Below, piece after piece: positions 1 through 4,464 of a DNA stretch of 5,153 nucleotides. Every line of letters begins with the position of its first letter. The stretch's first letter is position 1. This DNA comes from an uncultured Collinsella sp. (GTDB taxonomy: Bacteria; Actinomycetota; Coriobacteriia; Coriobacteriales; Coriobacteriaceae). The notes beneath the pieces are model-generated. The model saw only the letters and a list, made by a program, of their open reading frames with translations, had not been told where the DNA came from and searched no databases. Position numbers and translations under genes: made by a program. Location of the stretch: positions 1 to 5,153 of the forward strand of contig CABSMV010000124.1 of assembly GCA_902478935.1 (NCBI GenBank). The letters run 5' to 3'.

Positions 1-43
1 TGCTCAGGAGTCTCGTGGGCTCGGAGATGTGTATAAGAGACAG
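1..43 (+). other. Illumina Nextera i7 adapter left in the assembly (not genomic)
   Basis: Position 1 (T) fits the last base of the P7 primer. Positions 2-9, GCTCAGGA, match the index bases I remember for Nextera i7 adapter N704. Positions 10-24, GTCTCGTGGGCTCGG, are the Nextera read-2 tag. Positions 25-43, AGATGTGTATAAGAGACAG, are the exact 19-bp Tn5 mosaic end used for tagmentation. The order and spacing are those of the library construct, so this is untrimmed sequencing adapter joined to genomic DNA at 44, not a natural transposon end. The index identity is from memory; the mosaic end and tag are unmistakable. Nothing upstream of 44 should be annotated biologically. Confidence 0.97.
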
Positions 44-178
44 ACCTGCGTGTCGGTCGGCATGGCCAATTTCGTCGATCCGTGCGCCTCAATTAAGATC
101 GCGCACGAGCTCGAGGCCTGGGCGGAGTCCCAGGGCGTGAAGGACATCAACGAGCTGGTAGGTGCTTTCGAATGCTAG
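44..178 (+). CDS. pyrD: Dihydroorotate dehydrogenase, C-terminal fragment
   Basis: This is the last 44 codons of a gene whose 5' part is missing; it ends at TAG 176-178. PyrD oxidises dihydroorotate to orotate in de novo pyrimidine synthesis. The fragment reads TCVSVGMANFVDP followed by an Ala/Glu-rich helix and IxELVGAFEC. This resembles the C-terminal end of class 1 enzymes (probably 1B, the PyrK-partnered type), where V-x-V-G-T-A-N-F-x-D-P lies at the FMN-phosphate end of the TIM barrel; here Met replaces the usual Thr. The catalytic Cys and most FMN contacts lie outside the window, so class 1B is inferred. It overlaps pyrF by 7 bp (172-178), supporting a pyr operon with translational coupling. 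The adapter at 1-43 is in frame with it and would add a false N-terminus if translated. Confidence 0.85.
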   Translation, partial: TCVSVGMANFVDPCASIKIAHELEAWAESQGVKDINELVGAFEC

Positions 179-888
179 AGACCGACGCCCGCGACCGCGT
201 TATCGTCGCCCTCGACTGCGACCGTGAGCGTGCGCTCGAGCTCGCCCACGAGCTTTCTGGTCATGCCGCTTGGCTCAAGGTGGGCATGACGCTCTATTAC
301 GCCGAGGGGCCCGAGATCGTCAAGACGTTCAAGGACCTGGGCTTTAAGGTCTTCCTCGACCTCAAGTTCCATGACATTCCGCATCAGGTGCGCGGTGCCG
401 CCCGTTCGGCCTCGCTTGCCGGTGCCGACCTGCTCTCGGTCCACGGCCTGGGTTCTGGTGCTATGCTCGCTGCGTGCCGTGAGGGTGCCGAGGAGGCGCG
501 CGAGGACCGCGCCAAGCTCGTCGCCATCACCGTGCTCACGAGCATGAACCAGGATTCGCTGGCTGAGATCGGCGTCGAGTCACCCGTGGCCGAGGAGGCC
601 GCCCGCCTGGCAAAGCTTGCCCAGGCCAACGGTATCGACGGCATCGTGTGCTCGCCGATGGAGGCCCATGACATGCGCGAGCTGCTCGGCCCCGACGCGT
701 TGATCGTGACTCCGGGCGTTCGTCCGGTGGGTGCCGCCCTTGGTGACCAGTCCCGTGTGGCGACGCCTTCTCAGGCTATCGAGCGCGGCGCGAGCCATAT
801 CGTGGTGGGCCGACCCATCACCGGTGCCGACGACCCGGTTGCCGCCTTTGACGCTATCGTTGCCGAGCTGGTCGAAAACGTCGCCTAA
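172..888 (+). CDS. pyrF: Orotidine 5'-phosphate decarboxylase
   Basis: A complete 238-aa cytosolic enzyme that decarboxylates OMP to UMP, the last step of de novo UMP synthesis. Its length is normal for bacterial type 1 PyrF (about 230-240 aa), a single TIM barrel. Visible active-site residues: D15 in VALD, K36 in LKVG, the signature D63-x-K65-x-x-D68 in DLKFHDIP (K65 is the catalytic proton donor), T123, R184 in TPGVRP, Q193 in GDQ, and the phosphate-binding V-V-G-R214-P-I-T near the C-terminus. All expected residues are present, so it should be active. The ATG at 172 lies inside the end of pyrD; a modest Shine-Dalgarno (AGG at 160-162, 9 nt upstream) plus the overlap suggests coupled translation. 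The next gene is 240 bp away, so this is the probable end of the pyr unit, although no intrinsic terminator directly follows. Confidence 0.97.
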   Translation: MLETDARDRVIVALDCDRERALELAHELSGHAAWLKVGMTLYYAEGPEIVKTFKDLGFKVFLDLKFHDIPHQVRGAARSASLAGADLLSVHGLGSGAMLAACREGAEEAREDRAKLVAITVLTSMNQDSLAEIGVESPVAEEAARLAKLAQANGIDGIVCSPMEAHDMRELLGPDALIVTPGVRPVGAALGDQSRVATPSQAIERGASHIVVGRPITGADDPVAAFDAIVAELVENVA

Positions 889-933
889 AAGATTCCCTCA
901 AGTCACCACTTTTGGGTCTCATTAGCACAAATT

Positions 934-991
934 AGCCCCTGTGCCTGCGAAAACTTTCCCATCCTTTGTGTGGAATCGCAGGTCAGGGGCT
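934..991 (+). repeat. Long inverted repeat / hairpin between pyrF and mihF
   Basis: The left arm is AGCCCCTG (934-941), TG, CCTGCGA (944-950). The right arm is TCGCAGG (976-982), T, CAGGGGCT (984-991). The arms pair perfectly over 15 bp apart from a small 2-by-1 internal loop. Inside the 25-nt loop, TTCC (956-959) can pair with GGAA (972-975) and extend the stem past a 5-nt bulge. The right arm is followed by CAACTTTAACC, with no T-run, so it is not a standard intrinsic terminator on either strand. It could be a factor-dependent terminator or RNA-processing stem at the end of the pyr transcript, a leader element for mihF, or a protein-binding site. The structure is clear; its role is unknown. 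Confidence 0.7.
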
Positions 992-1075
992 CAACTTTAA
1001 CCTCCGTATATTGCACTTTTCGCAGGTATCGTCTAACCTATGGTGCCGTCGATTGGGCATTTAGTGCGTTTGACG

Positions 1076-1084
1076 TGCTAAAAT
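1076..1084 (+). promoter_or_regulatory. Probable extended -10 promoter for mihF-gmk-rpoZ-thiI
   Basis: TGC-TAAAAT (TG at 1076-1077, hexamer 1079-1084) matches an extended -10 element, with five of six bases of TATAAT. Transcription would start near 1091, giving a leader of about 38 nt before the mihF ATG at 1129. There is no good -35 at 16-18 bp (17 bp upstream reads GGCATT), which extended -10 promoters tolerate. A weaker upstream alternative is TTGCAC (1011-1016), 17 bp, TAACCT (1034-1039), three matches in each hexamer. TTGACG at 1070-1075 is a good -35 but lacks a good -10. A promoter here makes sense because pyrF lies 240 bp upstream and a new unit begins. Confidence 0.45.
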
Positions 1085-1128
1085 GCCAATTATTGCATCA
1101 GATATAACCCAACTATTTGGAGGTTCGA

Positions 1129-1437
1129 ATGGCACTCCCTCAGCTTACCGACGAGCAGCGCAAGCAGGCTCTTGAGAAGGCTGCCGCCGCACGTCACGCC
1201 CGCGCTGAGCTTCGCGAGCAGATCAAGAAGGGCGAGAAGTCCCTCGAGTCCGTGCTCAACTCCGATGACCCCATCGCTTCCCGCATGAAGGTTTCCACCC
1301 TCATCGAGTCTCTCCCCGGTTATGGCAAGGCCAAGGCCGCCAAGATCATGGAGGAGCTCGGCATCTCCGCTACCCGTCGCGTCCAGGGCCTCGGCGTCCG
1401 CCAGCGCGAGCAGCTCCTCGAGCAGCTGACCAAATAA
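1129..1437 (+). CDS. mihF: Integration host factor, actinobacterial type (mIHF)
   Basis: A 102-aa basic nucleoid-associated DNA-binding protein of the mycobacterial IHF family, unrelated in fold to the HU-like IhfA/IhfB of enterobacteria. It opens MALPQLTDEQRKQALEKAA, close to the N-terminus I recall for the mycobacterial protein. A long, charged, Ala-rich helix (about residues 8-40) precedes the helix-two-turn-helix core: MKVSTLIESLP, GYGKAKAAKIMEELGI, then the basic TRRVQGLGVRQREQLLEQL, where the paired arginines and GLG-x-R-Q-R would contact DNA. The family binds DNA non-specifically and bends it, and in phage systems assists integration. ATG 1129 is chosen because TGGAGG (1118-1123) sits 5 nt before it; the in-frame TTG at 1117 overlaps that ribosome site. 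It is the first gene of its unit. Its TAA is directly followed, in the same frame, by the gmk GTG. Confidence 0.95.
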   Translation: MALPQLTDEQRKQALEKAAAARHARAELREQIKKGEKSLESVLNSDDPIASRMKVSTLIESLPGYGKAKAAKIMEELGISATRRVQGLGVRQREQLLEQLTK

Positions 1438-2007
1438 GTGAGCGCTCAGGATTCAAAGCTCTTTGTGATTTCTGGACCGTCAGGTGCAGGCAAGGGCACG
1501 CTCGTCACTCGTGTGCGCGAGCGTCGCTCGAACCTGGGCCTGACGGTTTCGGCTACCACGCGAGCACCACGCAAAGGTGAGGTCGACGGCGTCAACTACT
1601 TTTTCCTGACGCGCGAGGAGTTCGACCGCCGCGTGGCAAACGGTGAGTTTGTTGAGTGGGCCGAGGTCCACGGTAACTGCTACGGCACCTTGGTGAGCGA
1701 GGTCACATCCAAGCTCGCCTCTGGCTCGTCTCTGATCTTGGAGATCGATGTCCAGGGAGCCCTGCAGGTCAAGGAGCGTTTCCCCGAGGCCGTGTTGATC
1801 TTTATCAAGCCGCCTTCGCTCGAGGTGCTCCGCGAGCGTCTGGTCGGTCGCGGTACCGAGACGCCCGAGACGATTGAGCTGCGTATGGCAAACGCCGCCG
1901 ATGAACTTGCCCTTGCCGACCGCTACGACGACGTCGTGGTGAATGACGATCTCGACCGCGCGACCGATGAGCTCGTTCGCGTTCTCGATATGCATGAAAG
2001 GATCTGA
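1438..2007 (+). CDS. gmk: Guanylate kinase
   Basis: A 189-aa cytosolic enzyme that phosphorylates GMP to GDP with ATP, needed for GTP, dGTP and nucleotide-signal pools. The length is typical. The P-loop is GPSGAGKG at residues 13-20, followed by T21; Gly after the Lys instead of Ser/Thr is seen in some Gmk proteins. The GMP-binding segment is S38-A-T-T-R42-A-P-R45-K-G-E48 with Y54. E73, in EWAEVHGNCYGT (73-84), and D104, in LEIDVQGA, follow. The lid region carries the RERLVGRGTET arginines (132-142). The C-terminal NDDLDRATDELVRVLD matches the family. It starts with GTG immediately after the mihF TAA (zero spacing), with no convincing Shine-Dalgarno, so translation is probably coupled. The mihF-gmk-rpoZ order is the usual actinobacterial one. 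Confidence 0.97.
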   Translation: MSAQDSKLFVISGPSGAGKGTLVTRVRERRSNLGLTVSATTRAPRKGEVDGVNYFFLTREEFDRRVANGEFVEWAEVHGNCYGTLVSEVTSKLASGSSLILEIDVQGALQVKERFPEAVLIFIKPPSLEVLRERLVGRGTETPETIELRMANAADELALADRYDDVVVNDDLDRATDELVRVLDMHERI

Positions 2008-2012
2008 GGTCC

Positions 2013-2294
2013 GTGTCCGTTGTAAAGCCTTGCATTGACGATCTTCTGGAGAAGACCGATCACAACCGCTTCCTGCTCGCCTCGCTTGCCTCCAAGCGCG
2101 CCTGCGACATTAACAGCATGCTGCGTGGTCAGCACAACCGCGTGCTCGCCGTCCAGGATGTCGATGACATCACCATTGCGCTTTCCGGCGCCGATACCAT
2201 CTCGATGGCTATGGACGAGATTGTCGACGGCGACATCTCCTACGACGAGGCCCGTTACGAGAAGGCACTCGGCCATAAGGTTGCTGAAGCCTAA
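2013..2294 (+). CDS. rpoZ: DNA-directed RNA polymerase omega subunit
   Basis: A 93-aa small subunit that wraps the beta' C-terminal tail and helps RNA polymerase assemble. Family features are the N-terminal CIDDLLEKTDHNRFLLASLASKRACDI, in which K-R-A corresponds to the conserved omega core, followed by an acidic C-terminal half (ISYDEARYEKALG). The GTG start at 2013 is secure: an in-frame TGA lies at 1995-1997, no other ATG, GTG or TTG falls between, and the next ATG is inside the conserved region. Its ribosome site is odd. GAGGT (2006-2010) overlaps the gmk TGA and is only 2 nt from the GTG, while AAAGGA (1997-2002) is 10 nt away. The gap to gmk is 5 nt and the gap to thiI is zero. The position after gmk supports the call as much as the sequence does, since omega is short and divergent. 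Confidence 0.92.
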   Translation: MSVVKPCIDDLLEKTDHNRFLLASLASKRACDINSMLRGQHNRVLAVQDVDDITIALSGADTISMAMDEIVDGDISYDEARYEKALGHKVAEA

Positions 2295-3539
2295 ATGGCA
2301 GCCCGCGTCTGCCTGGTCCACTATCACGAGGTTGGACTAAAGGGCAAGAACCGCGCACATTTTGAGCATATCCTCATGGATAACATCAAGGCGGCCTTGG
2401 CCGCCTTTTCCGTGAATGCCGTGTCTCGAATTTCCGGTTATATCCTCGTGACCTTTAACGAGCATCAGGCCGACGAGGCGGCGCGCGTCATTCGCACCGT
2501 CCCCGGCGTTGCTCGCGTGTCCCTGGCATATCACACGAACCGCGACCCGCAGGAGTACTGCGCCGCCGCCGTGAAGGCGCTGCGCGAGTTTGGTCCCTTT
2601 GAGTCGTTTAAGGTGCATGCCAAGCGCTCGAACACCGACTACGAGCTCACCTCGATTGATATCAATCGTCAGGTGGGCGAGGTGCTGTGCGAGGCGTTTC
2701 CCGACAAAAAGGTCCAGATGCACGACCCCGACGCGATGGTGCACGTGCTGGTGGTCCAGGGTAGCGTTTACGTGTATGCGCGCTCCGAGCGCGGCGTGGG
2801 CGGCTTGCCGGTGGGATCTGCAGGCAAGGTCGTGACGCTGCTTTCCTCGGGTATCGACTCGCCGGTGGCGACCTGGATGCTCGCGCGTCGCGGCGCGGTG
2901 TGCGTGCCGGTACATTTTTCCGGTCGTCCGCAGACGCCCGACACGAGCGAGTATTTGGTGCAGGACATCATCCGTGCGCTTGAGCCGGGTGTCCAGATCG
3001 GCCGCCTGTACGTGGTGCCGTTTGGCGATTGTCAGCGTGAGATCTCGGTGACCTGCCCCAGCAACCTGCGCGTGGTCATGTACCGTCGCATTATGTATTC
3101 GGTTGCCGAGCGCATTGCGCATATCGAGGGCGCCAAGGCTATTGTGACCGGTGAATCGCTCGGTCAGGTTGCTTCCCAGACGCTCGAGAACATCATGGCC
3201 GTCAACGAGGCCGTCAAGATCCCCGTGTTCCGCCCGCTGATTGGTTCGGACAAGCAGGAGATCATCGCGCGTGCCGAGGAAATCGGTACCTTCGATATCT
3301 CGACCGAAGCTGCTCCCGATTGCTGCACGCTCTTTATGCCGCGCCGCCCCGAGACGCACGCCAAACTCGATGCCGTGCATGAGGCGTGGGAGCTGTTCGA
3401 TCACGAGGAGATGATTGAGCGCTTGCTCAAGCAGACCGAGTATATCGACTTCGAGAGCAACACGTATAAGGCCCCTAAGACCTTAAAACGCAAACATTCC
3501 GAGCTCGCTCCACGTGAGATTTACCAAGATCACGAATAA
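2295..3539 (+). CDS. thiI: tRNA 4-thiouridine synthetase ThiI, short form without rhodanese domain
   Basis: A 414-aa cytosolic enzyme that adenylates U8 of tRNA and transfers sulfur to form s4U; in some bacteria it also supplies sulfur for thiamine thiazole. Domain order: N-terminal ferredoxin-like part (about 1-75, with HEVGLKGKNR), THUMP tRNA-binding domain (about 76-165), PP-loop ATPase domain (about 176-350). The PP-loop is S184-S-G-I-D-S189-P; family consensus is S-G-G-x-D-S, so the first Gly is Ser here. TGESLGQVASQTLEN (285-299) is diagnostic. C343-C344 in APDCCTLFMPRRP aligns with the catalytic Cys of E. coli (C344). The roughly 90-residue C-terminal rhodanese domain of the E. coli protein is absent, as in B. 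subtilis, so a partner cysteine desulfurase is implied; none is encoded here. The ATG directly follows the rpoZ TAA, in frame, with a weak ribosome site. Last gene before a terminator. Confidence 0.96.
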   Translation: MAARVCLVHYHEVGLKGKNRAHFEHILMDNIKAALAAFSVNAVSRISGYILVTFNEHQADEAARVIRTVPGVARVSLAYHTNRDPQEYCAAAVKALREFGPFESFKVHAKRSNTDYELTSIDINRQVGEVLCEAFPDKKVQMHDPDAMVHVLVVQGSVYVYARSERGVGGLPVGSAGKVVTLLSSGIDSPVATWMLARRGAVCVPVHFSGRPQTPDTSEYLVQDIIRALEPGVQIGRLYVVPFGDCQREISVTCPSNLRVVMYRRIMYSVAERIAHIEGAKAIVTGESLGQVASQTLENIMAVNEAVKIPVFRPLIGSDKQEIIARAEEIGTFDISTEAAPDCCTLFMPRRPETHAKLDAVHEAWELFDHEEMIERLLKQTEYIDFESNTYKAPKTLKRKHSELAPREIYQDHE

Positions 3540-3549
3540 TGTTGTGTAT

Positions 3550-3583
3550 AGACCGGCGGTGATTTTGCATCGTCGGTCTTTTT
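3550..3583 (+). terminator. Rho-independent terminator after thiI
   Basis: A 12-bp stem, AGACCGGCGGTG (3550-3561) with CATCGTCGGTCT (3568-3579), containing two G-U pairs, around the 6-nt loop ATTTTG. A run of five T (3579-3583) follows directly. It starts 10 bp after the thiI stop and closes the mihF-gmk-rpoZ-thiI unit. No T-run flanks it on the other strand, so it acts in the + direction only, and comEA therefore needs its own promoter. Confidence 0.92.
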
Positions 3584-3654
3584 CTATCTGGGCATTAGGC
3601 GATAAACGGTTCATTTGTCGACGTGTGCCTGAATAAATGGACACTTTTCCGCAA

Positions 3655-3689
3655 GGTTTTGGTCAGCTTTTGGTTTGACCGCGAAAACC
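3655..3689 (+). repeat. Inverted repeat upstream of comEA, possible operator or leader hairpin
   Basis: GGTTTTGGTC (3655-3664) pairs with GACC (3677-3680) and AAAACC (3684-3689), with a 3-nt GCG bulge and a 12-nt loop. TTTTGGT also occurs twice in direct orientation (3657-3663 and 3668-3674), 11 bp apart, about one helical turn. TTGACC at 3675-3680 resembles a -35 box, but the region 17 bp on is GC-rich and gives no -10. No T-run follows, so it is not a terminator. It lies 64 bp before the comEA start, where a promoter or regulator site for the competence genes would be expected. The function is inferred from position only. In the remainder of 3584-3753 I see only a poor promoter candidate (TTCATT 3610-3615, 17 bp, ATAAAT 3633-3638). 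Confidence 0.35.
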
Positions 3690-3753
3690 GGTGTGGGCGT
3701 GCGGAGGCTGCGGCGTTCGTTTCCTGACACGATGGTGTTGGGAGGTGTTTGCT

Positions 3754-4464
3754 ATGGCGCAGCGCGAGCAACACGAACGGGTTAAACGGATGGACCGCTG
3801 GGCAGAAAAGCTGCTCGGCCATAAGGCGATGGTCGTGGCGATCCTGGTTGTCATTGCCGCCGCGAGCGGCTTGGCGATGGCAGGTTTTGGTGGTCACTCC
3901 AGCGACGTATCGTTTGAGCGTAGTGATGAGGCGAGCGCCTCGGATGTGCGCGGGGCCGGGGATGCCTCTCCTGACGATGCCGATGAGCCGTCTGCCAAGA
4001 GCTCCTCTGCTGCCGAGGTGTACGTCGATGTTGATGGCGCCGTTGTGAAGCCTGGCGTGTACCGGCTTAAAGATGGAGCACGGGTGTCCCAGGCGATTGA
4101 TGCCGCCGGAGGGCTTACGGCCGAGGCGGATGTGACGGTTCTTAACCGTGCGTCCAAGATCACCGATGGTCAAAAGATCTATGTGCCGACGGTAGGGGAG
4201 CAACAAACGGCTGCGGCCGTCGGCGCCGCCGAAAGCAGTGCTTCCACGACCCCTGGTACAGGGTCTTCGTCGGGACTTGTGAATATCAATACGGCAAGTG
4301 CGGCGGAGCTGCAGACGCTTTCGGGCATCGGGCCTTCTATGGCCCAGTCAATTATCGACGAACGGACGCAAAACGGGGCCTTTGCCTCGGTCGATGACCT
4401 TATGCGCGTATCGGGGATCGGTGAGAAGAAACTCGCCAAAATTAAAGATTGCATCTGCGTATGA
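3754..4464 (+). CDS. comEA: Competence protein ComEA, membrane-anchored DNA receptor
   Basis: 236 aa. ComEA binds incoming double-stranded DNA outside the membrane and passes it to ComEC in natural transformation. Order: basic cytoplasmic N-terminus (1-24), one transmembrane helix (about 26-44, MVVAILVVIAAASGLAMAG), acidic/Ser-Ala linker (48-87), SLBB domain (about 88-146, VYVDVDGAVVKPGVYRL to KIYVP), a second Ala/Ser/Thr-rich linker (147-174), and a C-terminal helix-hairpin-helix domain (175-236) with LVNINTASAAEL and two hairpins, LSGIGPSMAQSI and VSGIGEKKLAKI. ATG 3754 is chosen because GGGAGG (3740-3745) lies 8 nt upstream and translation then begins with a normal positive-inside anchor; the in-frame GTG at 3691 would add 21 unlikely residues. 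The protein ends unusually in C-I-C-V (C233, C235). It overlaps comEC by 4 bp (ATGA). Confidence 0.94.
   Translation: MAQREQHERVKRMDRWAEKLLGHKAMVVAILVVIAAASGLAMAGFGGHSSDVSFERSDEASASDVRGAGDASPDDADEPSAKSSSAAEVYVDVDGAVVKPGVYRLKDGARVSQAIDAAGGLTAEADVTVLNRASKITDGQKIYVPTVGEQQTAAAVGAAESSASTTPGTGSSSGLVNINTASAAELQTLSGIGPSMAQSIIDERTQNGAFASVDDLMRVSGIGEKKLAKIKDCICV

Noticed and set aside
25..43. Tn5/IS50-like 19-bp transposon end
   Set aside because: It is the engineered mosaic end within the complete Nextera adapter at 1-43, with no transposase or second end in the window.
899..913. Small stem CAAGT-CACC-ACTT followed by T residues just after pyrF, considered as a terminator
   Set aside because: The stem is only 4-5 bp and AT-rich, and the T-run is interrupted; it is too weak to call.
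1103..1108. TATAAC as the -10 box of the mihF promoter
   Set aside because: The match is good, but transcription would start near 1115, at the Shine-Dalgarno itself, and there is no -35 at the right distance.
1117..1131. Upstream TTG start for mihF (adds four residues)
   Set aside because: The TTG overlaps the TGGAGG ribosome site at 1118-1123, which is ideally placed for ATG 1129, and the MALPQLTDEQ start matches the family.
1480..1995. 171-residue open frame on the minus strand
   Set aside because: It is the antisense shadow of gmk, whose catalytic motifs are all present on the + strand.
2013..2340. Second + strand frame overlapping rpoZ (101 residues from 2035)
   Set aside because: It is a frame shadow, Pro/Ser/Arg-rich, with no start signal; rpoZ explains the same bases.
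2337..3404. 355-residue open frame on the minus strand
   Set aside because: It lies wholly opposite thiI, is His/Arg/Leu-rich low-complexity translation typical of the antisense of GC-rich codons, and shows no recognisable domain.
3691..3753. Upstream GTG start for comEA (adds 21 residues)
   Set aside because: The extension is Cys/Trp-rich, unlike ComEA N-termini, and GGGAGG at 3740-3745 points to ATG 3754.
3595..4206. 203-residue open frame on the minus strand across the comEA start
   Set aside because: It is mostly the reverse of comEA, has no family resemblance, and would oppose a well-supported gene with a strong ribosome site.
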